64,000 nucleotides of DNA from Diplonema japonicum (Eukaryota; Euglenozoa; Diplonemea; Diplonemida; Diplonemidae): positions 310,001 to 374,000 of the forward strand of contig OZ025734.1 of the NCBI GenBank assembly GCA_964019335.1. Direction: 5' to 3'. Below, in pieces: positions 28,800 to 39,441 of this stretch. The notes under the pieces were generated by a model that saw only the letters and a list, made by a program, of their open reading frames with translations, searched no databases and had not been told where the DNA came from. The translations under genes were made by a program, and so were the position numbers. How positions within the stretch are numbered: the first letter of the stretch is position 1; each line of letters starts with the position of its first letter.

Positions 28800-28830
<31 letters not shown>

Positions 28831-28841
28831 CCCTCCTCCCC

Positions 28842-29072
28842 TTAACTCGGACTGTTTGGTGCGAAAATCATTTGCGTCGGTGCCTCAAAATGGAAACCCT
28901 CACTTGAGCAGCCAGTTCTGTGGGTGTTTTTCCTTCTTCCCCCCCCCATTTTTTTTTTTGGTTGCATGCTGCAAAAAAAAAAAAAAAAAAAAAAAACCAT
29001 ACTGCACAATGGGACTTCGTAGGCCGTCAGTGGAACAAAACGAAAACCCCTCAAACCCTTGCGGATTCTGCA

Positions 29073-29103
<31 letters not shown>

Positions 29104-29801
29104 CCTTTCCCCCATACCCAACAGGGCCCGTCATGATACGGAGCAGGAGACTGCGGCGACGCCAAACGAGGTATCGAGTCGTCCATTGATTCAGATGAAA
29201 CCAACGAAGGTGAGGTGCCTGGGGGAAGCTGTCGCGGCCTTGTAAGGCGGGAGGTGGTCGAGGTGGTAGGTGAAGCAAGGTTGAACCCCTTGGTAACCTC
29301 ATCGGCAACGTCGGAGGGAAAATTAGACCCGTGAAGCAAATCACAGAAACGCTTCCCTTCCTCTCGCTCATGCTGGCGAACATCGTGGTAGAAGTTAGGG
29401 CCACGCTTGGCAGCCCTGCTGGAGTCCGGCTGGTGAGGGGTGAGAGGGGGTGAAGCTAAATCACTTCCCTCCTCTGTTTGGAACAAGACTACGCTTCGTG
29501 ATGTAGAAGAAAGCGAGCCCCCCTCCCCCTCCCCCTCAGGGTGCAGGCATGTCTGCACCTCCTGCAGGTTCATCTCATCAAACATCACGAAGTCGGATAA
29601 CACGGTGAATCTCACCCTGCTGCCGCTGTGTTTCTTCTTCAGAATGCTTTTGCTCCTTGTCATCCCAGGAGGGCTGTTGCACCCCCTTGACATGTCCCTC
29701 CCCCTCGACTCCGTCGCCGTCTCCGTCACATGAAGATACCCAAACTTCTCACAAACCGTGCTCAGCGCAGCTTCTCTTTTCCGTTTTGCATTCGTCATCA
29801 C
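28842..29801 (-). CDS. Possible PP1-docking regulatory protein, three exons
   Basis: Exon 1 is 29801-29118. Intron 1 is 29117-29068 (50 nt, GTATGG...TTGCAG), exon 2 is 29067-29003, intron 2 is 29002-28918 (85 nt, GTATGG...CCACAG) and exon 3 is 28917-28842. Total 274 aa. Intron 2 could end earlier at TTTTGCAG, which would add KKK/GGG-type codons; the longer intron gives the cleaner protein. Exon 1 contains KSILKKKHSGSRVRFTVL. An SILK-like motif followed by RVxF is the docking pair of protein phosphatase 1 partners. The rest is Ser/Pro-rich with charged helices. It is probably a soluble regulatory protein; PP1 binding is inferred from the motif only. Confidence 0.65.
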
Positions 29802-29985
29802 GTGTATTAAAAATGTGGAAATATTCTTTTTTTTTTTTTGTTTTTGTTATTGTTTTGTTGAGCGGGGAGGGGAAAGAGAAAAAAAAAAAAAGAAAAGAAT
29901 GGGATTACACACTTTTTCTCCCCCCCCGTTCCCACACTTTTTTTTCTTGATGGGGGGGGGTGGTGGTTTTGTTTTTTTCCTCTCT
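29802..29985. other. Short intergenic spacer
   Basis: Homopolymer-rich DNA between the uL15m stop codon and the next ATG downstream in transcription. Probably 3' UTR plus trans-splice signals. Confidence 0.45.
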
Positions 29986-31989
29986 TTATTTCTTTGGAGA
30001 AGAAACGTGTTTTCCGATCTTGGCGAAGGCACGCTTCCGCTTCTCGAGCTTTTGCCAAGCGGCGATGCGCTCCTTGAGGTACGGGTTGTTGTAAGGGTTG
30101 CGGTATTTGATCTCCGCGTCTTCGGCGGTCCTCCACCCCTCGCCCTTGAGCTCCCACGCGGTATCTTTTTGAACCTGCACACGGTCGAGCTGTGTGGCAT
30201 CATAAGGTGTCTCGGAGGTGTCTTGGGTGCTCTTGGATGCTTCGTTCTCAGAACGCTGTGATTATTATTATTATTATTATTATTATTATTTTTTTTTTTT
30301 TTTTCATCATTCCCATACCAAGTTTGAATTGAACCTATAGAACCTGCTGTCTCTGTAAGGGTACCCTGGGAAAACGACAACCTCTTCACCCTCAGGCGGC
30401 TCCCTCTTGCTCATATGACCTGGGCCCTGTTTGTGGAAATACGTGTACTCCCAGATGGAGAACGGGTCAGGCGTCAACTTTCCGATACGCGCCTCTGCAG
30501 TGTTTGCAATCCCACGAAGGTAGTCCTCCCAGTAGTCTTGTTTTTTCTGGAGAGAAACCTGGTTAGGCGATCGAAGGTTGGGCTGAGAAACAACAGGCTG
30601 TTTTTCAGGGGGGATCTCCCCGATTTCTTCGGGTGTTTTTTCAAGCATAGTCCATTCCCGGGGACTTTCCGGGTTTGCGAGAAGCTTCTCCTTGTAGAAT
30701 CCGCTGAGGTATCCCCGGCGGTCATCGTTAGCGTAGACATCTCTGATCAGCTCCTCGGGAGGAAGCTTGCCTCTTCCAATAACAGGGAACCTCCAAGGGG
30801 TTTTTTCCTTTGCGATGCTTTCTTCATCCCTCCATCTTGTTACCACAGTGCCCCCGTTTGCCTCTACGATTTTAACTGCTTCGGGGTCGGCGTTTTCCAG
30901 TTCGATATCAATCGTCGCACCAAACCAGGTACAATTATTTCCGACAAGCTTCAGGCCAGGCCAATGGTAGTCGTCCACGAGCCTTGCCTCGATGAGAGTG
31001 TTTGGTGTGATTCTCTCGTTGGTGTTGAGCAGCCCTGTGTCGATCCACCATTGTATCATGTCTAGCCCTATTCTAGTGTAGGAATCTTCCACCACGATTT
31101 CGCCTTTTTTGGTGCCCCACCCTGTGTGACCGAGGATGGGGAGGAATTTGTAGAAAGCCCAGTGCGGGGTCTGCTGCCGTTTCGATGAGTTCTTCCCGCC
31201 AGTTCTGCGATCGTCCAGAATGTTCATGACCCACCATGGGTTCGCTCCTGACCTTGCTACCAATCTGTTCTTACCGAAGATGTTGGGGTGTCGTTGGCCT
31301 TTTCTCCACCAAGCCGTCATTCTCATCCAAGGCGGCCCGCCCTGATGAAGAAGCTTCGACTTCGTGGCGCGCTGCACTGGGTTAATGTAGCTCCCAGGGT
31401 TCTTGTATTTTAAAAACGGGTTGCCATCCTTCCCCTCTGTCTCGATCTCCTCGGGCCGTGTTGCGTATGACAAGGACTCGTCATTGTACATTGCCTTGTG
31501 CCACCACCACAGCGTGGGAATCGGGTGCTTTTCAGGGTCGTTGGAAATTGGCTCCACAATCTCTGCAATATACGGCCTGGGTTTAATGTTCCCCGGCTCC
31601 ACCGAGCTGTTGGTTTTTTTTTTTTTTTTTTTGTTTTGTTTTTTTTTTTGAACCATACTCGAATACAATGCTCAGATCCAGGACTTTCTCTGGGATGCTT
31701 TTGTGAACCTGCCCGTTAATGATGCTCAGGGGCCGGGGTTTCACGTTGATTTTCTGCATTTTCCCCATCGGTCTGGGTTCGTAGACGGGTCCTTGTTCCA
31801 TGTGTTCGCTGGCCATTGGTGTCTCTTCCTGGACTACATTGTCCTTGTTCCTTCGATACAGGATCTGTGGGGTTTAAAAAAAAAAAAAGAAATATAAAAA
31901 AAAAAGAATAATCATACCGATGAGTATGTCCCACCTTTGCCGTGGGGACCCAGTTGTGCACATCGCGTGACTGTGTTGTGCCGCAGCAT
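29986..31989 (-). CDS. Mitochondrial large-subunit ribosomal protein uL15m, four exons
   Basis: Exons: 31989-31918, 31864-31659, 31606-30319 and 30255-29986. Introns: 31917-31865 (53 nt, GTATGA...CCACAG), 31658-31607 (52 nt, GTATGG...CAACAG) and 30318-30256 (63 nt, GTATGG...TCACAG). All junctions keep one frame, giving 611 aa. The start MLRHNTVTRC looks like a mitochondrial presequence. The uL15 core is in exon 3: FYKFLPILGHTGWGTKK (the RLPKRGF region), ITPNTLIEARLV, GLKLVG and KIVEANGGTVV (the usual A...IEaaGG end). Long Trp-rich extensions on both sides suit the enlarged mitoribosomes of euglenozoans. A single-exon reading would miss the presequence and the last 89 residues. Confidence 0.85.
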
Positions 31990-32239
31990 TTTCCCTTTCC
32001 CCCCCCCTCTCTTGCGGGGTGCCCGCTTCGGCCCTCCCTCTCCCTGTATGTTGGTTATGTGGTGGTTTTGAAGGACAGCAAGATGAAAAAAGAATAGTCA
32101 CGCACCATCCCCATAAGGAAAGACGCGTTGCAGTTGTTATGAACTCTTTCGAGAGAGAGAAAGGGGGGGGGGGTATATTTTATGAGAGATGGCCGTGTGC
32201 TGATGAGGGCACAGGGGGTGTGGGAGGAAGACAACGCAC
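31990..32239. other. Spacer 5' of uL15m
   Basis: Contains a C run (about 32000-32007 on the plus strand) and, on the minus strand, an AACATACAG candidate SL acceptor at about 32046, roughly 57 nt before the uL15m ATG. From 32091 it is nearly identical to 8248 onward (duplicated block). Confidence 0.45.
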
Positions 32240-33115
32240 TCACAGCAGTGCGATGACCTTGGTGGTGGCGACCTGCTGCTCCCTCACGCAGGAGGAAAGG
32301 TACATCCTCGAGACCTCTCTTGCTGTGTGCTGCGCGTGCTTCATCTGAGACATGAGCACAGGTTGCATTCCTTCTGCCGCCAGACATTCCTTCTCGAAGC
32401 CCCTCATGTTCTGCAGACACATTGCTGCAAGCTTTTCTACTGCCTCCACTCGAGACCCCGCCAGAGCCAGCTGCTGTAGTTGGTGTTGGTGTTGGTGTTG
32501 GTGTTGCTGTTGCTGTTGCTGTCTGTTCCCCAAGTCATCCAGCCCTGTCCCCGCCGTTGTGGTGGTCCTCGGAGTGGCGCCTGTGTCTTGTGTTGGTGGT
32601 GGTGATGATGATGATGATGGTGGCGGTGGTGGGGGCCTTGGAGTGATACGCTCTTCAGCCAACGCCATCGCCTTTGGTTGTGGTGTCATCAAGGGCTCCT
32701 GCAGCAGCGGCCTTGCCTGCGGCTCCATCACAGTTCCTTGCTGAACACATCCTTCCTCTTCCTTTTCTTCTTCTGGCTGGTCTCTGCTGGTTCTCCTTCC
32801 CGGTGTTCTCTGATGCTGCACTTCTCGTGGCACGGGTGGTGCCGGTGGTGGGAGGAGCGGTGGCTGTGGTGTCGCGGCTTGCTGCCCAGCAGCAGCACCC
32901 ACGTCGCCGACTGGTCCATCGTACTTCAACTTCTCCTCCATCCCGAACATGAAGCCGTCCCCGTCCATCAGCACGTCGCCCTCTACTTCCACCCCCCACA
33001 TCCCTTCCTCTACCTCCCCTCCCAGCAGCCCCTCCCCCAGGAACGTGTCACCTTCCATCTCAGACAAAAACGCCATTTCGTCTTGTGTATGTAACCTGTG
33101 CAAGAACCTTCCCAT
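32240..33115 (-). CDS. Q/H- and Pro-rich protein, copy B
   Basis: 291 aa from ATG 33115. The visible protein sequence matches copy A at 8400-9275 throughout, including the QQQQQQHQHQHQHQ tract and the PPPPPPSSSSS stretch. The identity extends to the 5' poly-T tract and the candidate SL acceptor, so both copies could be expressed. Microsatellite tracts usually vary fast, so their equal length here argues for a recent duplication or gene conversion. No function is recognised. It is followed in transcription order by uL15m. Confidence 0.7.
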   Translation of the reverse strand: MGRFLHRLHTQDEMAFLSEMEGDTFLGEGLLGGEVEEGMWGVEVEGDVLMDGDGFMFGMEEKLKYDGPVGDVGAAAGQQAATPQPPLLPPPAPPVPREVQHQRTPGRRTSRDQPEEEKEEEGCVQQGTVMEPQARPLLQEPLMTPQPKAMALAEERITPRPPPPPPSSSSSPPPTQDTGATPRTTTTAGTGLDDLGNRQQQQQQHQHQHQHQLQQLALAGSRVEAVEKLAAMCLQNMRGFEKECLAAEGMQPVLMSQMKHAQHTAREVSRMYLSSCVREQQVATTKVIALL

Positions 33116-33148
33116 CCCCTGATGTGCTTCCCTGCACGTTGGATGCGA

Positions 33149-33185
<37 letters not shown>

Positions 33186-33245
33186 CAATTCTGGGTGGCA
33201 CGACTGGGAATATTTTTTCCTCGTTCTTTTTTTTTTTCTTTTTTA

Positions 33246-34530
33246 GTCAGCAGGCAATAAGAACATTCGCATTGCAGGCTTGCTGCTCAGAAGTCTAACA
33301 CGTGATTGAGGTTGCCGTGTGGTCATCATGCAGAGGGGGTCACAGAAGATGGTCAAAGCTGGGGGAGACACATGTCAGAAAGGACAAGTCACGGTGCACT
33401 CCGCAAAGTGTGCAAAAGTCCTACCCTTCGAAATGTCATATCTGACACAAGCGCGAAGACCTAACGCTGCACAGGTGTCTGTCGCAGCAACGAAAGGCGC
33501 TTAAGCTGTGTGGGCCGTCTCTTTTAGGATTCATCTCAGAGAGGACAAGTCACGGTGCACTCCGCAAAGGGGTCATCAGAGGCCGTGTGCAAAACTCTTA
33601 TGGTTTTCACCTTCCGCGTATCGGGAAACATTCCCTCTTCTCATGTTTTATTTTCTCTTGGCTTTTGTTCAGAAGGAATCCAACTTTTTTCAAAAATATC
33701 GATCTCAGCTGGAAAAGGCGAACCCTTTCCATCGAGTGGTTAATTAAACATGTATTTTGAACGATCATCATTTTTGCAAAAACCCAACACACAGCCAAGT
33801 AGATCACATCTCAGAGAGGACAAGTCACGGTGCACTCCGCAAAGGGGTCATCAGAGGCCGTGTGCAAAACTCTTTTATAATACATAACATATCGGTAGAG
33901 GTGCTGCTCGGGACGCTCTGCACGGTACTTCACCGTCTCTCCCCGTCAGCGGTAAGTTCACTCTGCCGCATGGGGAGGCAGCCAGAATCCAGAATGAGGG
34001 TGTGGCCATCGGCCGTGTCCACAAAGTTCTTGCCTTCCACAGGGGAGGGGTCAGCAGGCAATAAGAACATTCGCATTGCAGGCTTGCTGCTCAGAAGTCT
34101 AACACGTGATTGAGGTTGCCGTGTGGTCATCATGCAGAGGGGGTCACAGAAGATGGTCAAAGCTGGGGGACTTCATCGAAATGTCATATCTGACACAAGC
34201 GCGAAGACCTAACGCTGCACAGGTGTCTGTCGCAGCAACGAAAGGCGCTTAAGCTGTGTGGGCCGTCTCTTTTAGGATTCATCTCAGAGAGGACAAGTCA
34301 CGGTGCACTCCGCAAAGGGGTCATCAGAGGCCGTGTGCAAAACTCTTATGGTTTTCACCTTCCGCGTATCGGGAAACATTCCCTCTTCTCATGTTTTATT
34401 TTCTCTTGGCTTTTGTTCAGAAGGAATCCAACTTTTTTCAAAAATATCGATCTCAGCTGGAAAAGGCGAACCCTTTCCATCGAGTGGTTAATTAAACATG
34501 TATTTTGAACGATCATCATTTTTCTTTCCA
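33246..34530. repeat. Repeat array R4
   Basis: It starts at TCAGCAGGCAATAAGAACAT and has two TTAATTAAACATG end modules (about 33738 and 34486). Four core copies lie at 33383, 33544, 33819 and 34292. The unit from about 33808 lacks one base (CGGTAGAGG), three bases in GGCCATCGGCCGTG, and the segment before TTCATCGAAATG. It lies between EFL copy B (3' side) and the Q/H-rich gene (5' side), the same relative place R1/R2 take in the left block. Confidence 0.9.
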
Positions 34531-34924
34531 CCAAGGTTGTGTTGCACTCAAAACGCAAGAAAAAAAAAAAAAAAAAAAAAAAAGAAAAAAAAATGACATT
34601 TAAAAAAAGAAGCCAAAATGAAGATTTAAAAAAGAAACAAGATAAAGTTCACAAAAATAGAAAACTGAAAAACAAAAAGCTGAACGTTCCGAGTTTGCAG
34701 GTAAGGTAACACAAAGCGGAGTGATGTGTGCCAAAAGCCAACACCATCAAAAGTGCCACGAAGTGGGAACGAGAAGGGTTGGTGGACACACCACTGCAAA
34801 GCTTCAAGAAAAAAAAGGGGGGGGGGGGAATGGAAAATGATTCAAAAACTCTTTTTGATTTTCTCTCAACTCAACTCAATAACTAAAAGTCCCCCCCACC
34901 ACCACGACCACCACCACCACCTAT

Positions 34925-36550
34925 CTACTTCTTCTTAGCGATGACCTTCTCAGTGGTCTTGGTGACCTTGCCAAGCATGACGACCCCGTTGCCCTCCATG
35001 ATGGCGACACGGGAGAGACCCTCGCAGTTCTTGAAGGTGTCGACGACGAGGGGCTGCTGGGGGGCGAAGACGACCTCAGCCATCTCGTTGGCCTTCAGGC
35101 AGTGGGGCTCCTCCGCCTTCTTCCCGCCAGTCTCCTTCCCCATCTTCCACACCAGCTGGGTCATCCTCACGGCGGACCTCCCCGTCCTCACGAAGCACAC
35201 GGGGGTGTACCCGACCTTCAGCTCACCGGGGTGGTCCAGGATCTGCACCTGCGCGTTGAAGGTCCCGGCCTCCTTCAGGGAGGCGTCCTTCTTGTAGATC
35301 ATCACGTCACCGGTCCTCGGCATGTTGTCCTTGTTGAGACCCTTCACGTTCAGCCCCACGTTGTCACCAGCCTTGGCGTCCTCGCACCTCTTGTGGTGCA
35401 TCTCGCAGGTGAAGACCTTCCCCACGCAAGCGTTGGCGGCCGTGTGGGTGGGGAGGAAGAGCACTTCCTCACCTGGCTTCACGATACCTTGCTCCACACG
35501 GCCGGTAATAACATCACCGACACCCTTGATCTGTGTTTTTGTGTTGTGTTGGTGTTGGTGTTGTGTTGGTGTTGTGTTGGTGTTGTGTTGTGTTGTGTTG
35601 TGTTGTGTTGGTGTTGTGTTGTGTTGTGTTGTGTTGTGTTGTGTTGTGTTGGTGTTGTGTTGTGTTGTGTTGTGTTGGTGTTGTGTTGTGTTGTGTTGTG
35701 TTGTGTTGAGTGTGTGTTTTCTTTCGTGTCTTCTCTCACATACCTTGTACACACCCGAAACAGGCATCCTCATAGGAGCATCGTTCTTCCTCTCAGGCAT
35801 CCTCACCATCTTGTCAAGGGCATCAACAAGGGTGTCGATGTGAAGCTTCTCGTCAGCCCCGACGAGGACATCCTGACCCTTCCACCAGTCCATCTTAGTC
35901 GACTTCTTCAGAAGGTTGTCACCGATCCAACCCGAGATGGGGAGGACGGGGACGTTCTTCTCAACGAAGTCCTTCTTCCAACCGGTCTTCACCAACATGC
36001 TCTTCATCTCCTCCTTGATCTCGTTGTACCTCTCCTCCTTGTACTGCGCGACGTCGCAGTCCATCTTGTTGATCCCGACGATGAGCTGCTTCACACCGAG
36101 CAGGTTGATGAGACGGGCGTGCTGCCTGGTCTGCCCCTGGATCTCACCAGCCTTGTGGTTCCCCCTCGCGATCGCCGACACGAAGTTCCCGTCAGCGGGG
36201 ATCATCAGGAGCGCCACGTCCGCCTGCGAGGCCCCGGTGATCATGTTCTTGATGAAGTCCCTGTGCCCAGGGGCGTCGATCACCGTGTAGTGCCACTTCT
36301 CCGTGAAGAACTCCTTCGTCGTGCAGGCGATCGTCACACCACGCTCACGCTCCTCCTTCTGCCTGTCCATGTAGAAGGCGAAGGCGAAGGACTGCTTCCC
36401 GAGACGCTCCGCCTCAGCCTTCAACTTCTCCATCTCACGCTCGGGTATCCCACCCAGCTCGAAGAGGAGACGCCCCGTCGTCGTCGACTTCCCAGAGTCC
36501 ACGTGACCGCAGATCACGATCGACAAGTGCTGCTTACCGTCCGTTGCCAT
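34925..36550 (-). CDS. EFL: Elongation factor-like GTPase (EFL), copy B, two exons
   Basis: Exons 36550-35744 and 35530-34925 give 470 aa, matching copy A at every residue compared. All G motifs are intact (GHVDSGKS, DAPGH, NKMD), and the SL-type acceptor CACCTACAG lies 31 nt before the ATG, so this copy should be functional. The only clear difference inside the gene is the intron (35743-35531), which is 213 nt instead of 180 because of extra AACAC units. A single-frame reading gives 626 codons with an artificial Asn-Thr-Gln-His insert. Two complete copies about 33 kb apart may raise expression of an abundant protein. Confidence 0.95.
   Translation of the reverse strand: MATDGKQHLSIVICGHVDSGKSTTTGRLLFELGGIPEREMEKLKAEAERLGKQSFAFAFYMDRQKEERERGVTIACTTKEFFTEKWHYTVIDAPGHRDFIKNMITGASQADVALLMIPADGNFVSAIARGNHKAGEIQGQTRQHARLINLLGVKQLIVGINKMDCDVAQYKEERYNEIKEEMKSMLVKTGWKKDFVEKNVPVLPISGWIGDNLLKKSTKMDWWKGQDVLVGADEKLHIDTLVDALDKMVRMPERKNDAPMRMPVSGVYKVCERRHERKHTLNTTQHNTTQHQHNTTQHNTNTTQHNTTQHNTTPTQHNTTQHNTNTTPTQHQHQHNTKTQIKGVGDVITGRVEQGIVKPGEEVLFLPTHTAANACVGKVFTCEMHHKRCEDAKAGDNVGLNVKGLNKDNMPRTGDVMIYKKDASLKEAGTFNAQVQILDHPGELKVGYTPVCFVRTGRSAVRMTQLVWKMGKETGGKKAEEPHCLKANEMAEVVFAPQQPLVVDTFKNCEGLSRVAIMEGNGVVMLGKVTKTTEKVIAKKK
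35531..35743 (-). other. In-frame, stop-free intron of EFL copy B
   Basis: 213 nt from GTATGTGAG to AAACACAG, made of AACAC and AACACC units. It is 33 nt longer than in copy A yet still divisible by three. The flanking exons appear identical between copies, so the repeat length has changed since duplication. Confidence 0.92.
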
Positions 36551-36968
36551 CTTTAGTTTTTCTCTTTTTAACTTGCTGCCCCTGTAGGTGCAGGTGTGTG
36601 GGTTTGTGGGGGGTGGGGAGAATAGTAGAAGGACAATATAAAAAAAAAAGGTCGTCTCGATTGTAGTGGTGCCATGCATGTAGTATGTGACAAGGAATGT
36701 AAAAGTGGAGAGGCAAAGAAAGCCTTTTGAAATAGGGAGAGGGGCCACAGAAGCAATTAAGCACCAACTGGAAAGTATGTTGTGGGAGGTATGCTTCACT
36801 GGCACAAGTTCGCGGAGAGGCTACAACCTGGGTGGTTTCCTGATGAAGACGTGACTAGTAAGTAATTCTGTGTGCGGTGTGATTGTAGAAGGTGGCACTA
36901 GGAAGAATGAAAGAAACAGGTGTGAGAAAGAAGAGATAACAATAACAACACTAGCTCTTCACTGCCTT

Positions 36969-37240
36969 TCATCGTGGTCTTCGTACTTCCTTTTCACACC
37001 CCTCTTCAGCGACCTGACCATTAAGTGCTGCCACATGAAGGTAGGAGGTTCCGTCATCATCCACAAGGCTGGGGTCAAGCTTGCACTCTTCGATGAAATA
37101 CCTCATCACATCAAGGTACCTGACAACATGCAAGTGGTTGCTACACACAGCAAGGTCTATGGGTGCCATGCCTCTATTGTCTCCCAAATTGGGGTCCAGC
37201 TTAAAGTCACTCACGAGCCACTCCAGTGATAGGATTGTTT
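36969..37240 (-). pseudogene. Ankyrin-repeat gene fragment B
   Basis: Same structure and nearly the same sequence as fragment A at 3770-4040: two to three ankyrin repeats fused by deletion to the out-of-frame tail. It sits at the same distance 5' of its EFL gene. Confidence 0.8.
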
Positions 37241-37344
37241 TGGTTGCTACCTGCAGCCTTCCAACTTTAGAACTTTTGTTTGTTGTCCGGTTTCGCTGGT
37301 GTGATTGGGAAGAAGGGCAGCATAGTCCCCCCCCCCCCCCCCCG

Positions 37345-37600
37345 TGTTTTTTTCTTTTCTTTAGGGACCGATTTTTGACTATTCTGAGGAATTTGTGTTT
37401 CCAACGAAACAAGCAAGCGTGCCGACTTCTACGAAGATACACAAAGTATCGTGGCTGGTGTCCTAGGTAATTTCTGCATGGCGTTTGGCATGGCATCCCG
37501 AGCAGCACTTGAATGTGGACGAACGCATAATCCCACATACTGGGGACTTCTGCGACAGCCTCGGCGAACACATGTGATATTAGTTTCTTTAGAGGAAGGG
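37345..37600 (+). pseudogene. piggyBac transposase fragment B
   Basis: Copy of the fragment at 4150-4390 (GACCGATTTTTGACTATTCT onward, and the LNVDERIIPHTGDF stretch at about 37507-37552). It adjoins a longer C run than in copy A. The duplicated block ends at about 37602, where the two sides diverge into unrelated sequence. Confidence 0.7.
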
Positions 37601-37602
37601 TT

Positions 37603-39441
37603 TTTTTTTTTTTAAACCTGTCTTGAGAGTTGGGTGTTGTTGTAGATTAGTCAGCAAGAAAAGGGAGGTGAAAAGAACAAAATGTCAAAGCAGGGAGGGA
37701 GGGAGGGAGGAATAGAGTCGTTGCGGTTTCATTACCCCATCGCGATTATAGAAGAAAAAGAAAAATGGGGACGGAGACAATCGAGTTCTTTTTTTTATTC
37801 TCCCATTTTTCGCGATGATGGGGTGGGGAGGAGTGTAGTGATGAACCCCATCGGCAGTAGGGGAAGAAAAAGAAAAATGGGGCTTTGGTTGCAACACTAT
37901 TTGGCGTTAAGTGTGCAGCGAAAAAAAAAAGGGGGGGGGAAATAAATAAATAAAGAAAATGTGAGTTAAAGGAGTGAGAAGAGAAAAGAATAAAAAGAAT
38001 CTTTATTCGTGCTTTTTAATTATTATTTACACTCTTTTGAAATTACTCTCGGGGGGGGGTGCCAAATCTCATTACCTCATGGCGGAGAAATAGGGGTTTT
38101 CGGTAAATAATATGCCTTTGGGCAACTTTTTTCCTTTCAGTTTGCCAATTTCCCCCGGGTTCAGCTCAATTGGCCAACTTTTGCCTCGGCTTATTACCAA
38201 GTTTGCCCATTTTTGCCTAGGTTTCCCCCTCTTGTTGTACCCTTTGCCACCTCATGGTGAAGTAATTTCAGAGAGTTGTGAAATAAAACCACTTATTATT
38301 CGCCGAGGAATGACTTTACCGGCTCTCGGTTGCACTTTTAAAATGCGGAACCTCGAGATAACGGTAAAGTCATTAGCTCATGTTGGCAGTAAATAGCTAT
38401 TTTTTTTTTTTTTTTTTTTTTATTTTTGTGTGTGTCTTTCTTTTTTCTTTTTTTTCTTCTTCAATTGTTATTTCTTTCTTCGGATTCTGGGAAAAAAAGA
38501 AATTGTGAAAAAATAAAGGTGGGAAAAGAAACAAAAAAAAAAAAAAAAAAAAAAACAAAAAAAAAAACTAGTTGTTCTGTTGTTGTAGCCCCAAATGGTG
38601 TTTCTCTCACTAGATATATCTTTGTGTTTTGCGTGCAACTTTATACAGTTTTCTTCTTCTTGTTTCTTTTCTTGTAAAAAGAAAAAGAGGAAGAAACTTT
38701 AAAGGAAACATAAAGGATACCTTGTACCGTATACTTTGTTGCACAGCATTCTTTTTAGATAACTACAACAAACAACGAGTCCTTCTATTTTTGTCATAAA
38801 ATTGTTCAAAGAGCCTTTAAAAAAAAAAAAAATACAGTTCAGAGTACGAGTCAGCAAATCCTGAGATAGAATACTGCATGTTGCCACTTTTTTTTTTTTT
38901 TTTTTTTTTTTTTTGTTCATCAAGAAACTGGGCCGCCCTTTCTGAATACAAAAGAAATGATAGGTAATAGTGACAATGCGAAATTCGTGGATTTTTTTTT
39001 CTTGTATTTTTTTTTTTTTTTTTTTTTTGAATTTATTTGTGCAAGCTTCTTTTCCTTTAGTGCAATAGGGAGAGAGTATAGAAAAGCTTATAAGTGGTTC
39101 ACTCCTTTTCAAGAGTAACCAACCCTTCCAAAGAAACAAAAAACAAAAAAAAAAAAAAAGCAGCAAAAATGTTTTGCTTTAAAAACTTTTTTTCCTCTAT
39201 TTTTTTTTTCTTTCTTCTTCATTCCCCTACCTTTTTTTCATTCAAAGGTAGAAAAAAAAACAAACAAATGTTGAGTTTTCCTACCAAGTTTAAAAGCAAG
39301 AAGGGGACGGGAAAGGAAATATGAAGAAGAAAAGGAGAAGAAAAAGTGGGGAAAAAAAAAAAAAAAAAGCCAAGTGAAGAAAGAAAACAACACGTTAGTA
39401 GAAAAAGGGAGAAAAGGTAGTAGTTTTCAGCTTTTGCCTGA
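37603..39441. other. Gene-free spacer of about 1.8 kb
   Basis: No supported gene. It includes a GGGA tandem repeat (about 37693-37711, G-quadruplex potential), a GGGGAAGAAAAAGAAAAATG / GGCGTTAAGTGTGC segment (about 37860-37920) also seen at about 10615-10675, and a perfect 13-bp inverted repeat AATGACTTTACCG (38309-38321) / CGGTAAAGTCATT (38362-38374). Long A/T runs fill most of the remainder. Confidence 0.55.
38309..38374. repeat. Perfect 13-bp inverted repeat forming a 66-nt hairpin
   Basis: AATGACTTTACCG at 38309-38321 and CGGTAAAGTCATT at 38362-38374, with partly complementary inner bases (CTCGG, CCTCGAG). It could be a hairpin terminator-like RNA or a remnant of a small element. Confidence 0.6.

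Noticed and set aside
28235-28800. A third piggyBac element (TTAA at 28233-28236)
   Set aside because: The right end has TTAT, not TTAA, and the outermost bases of the terminal repeats differ, so the superfamily cannot be assigned.
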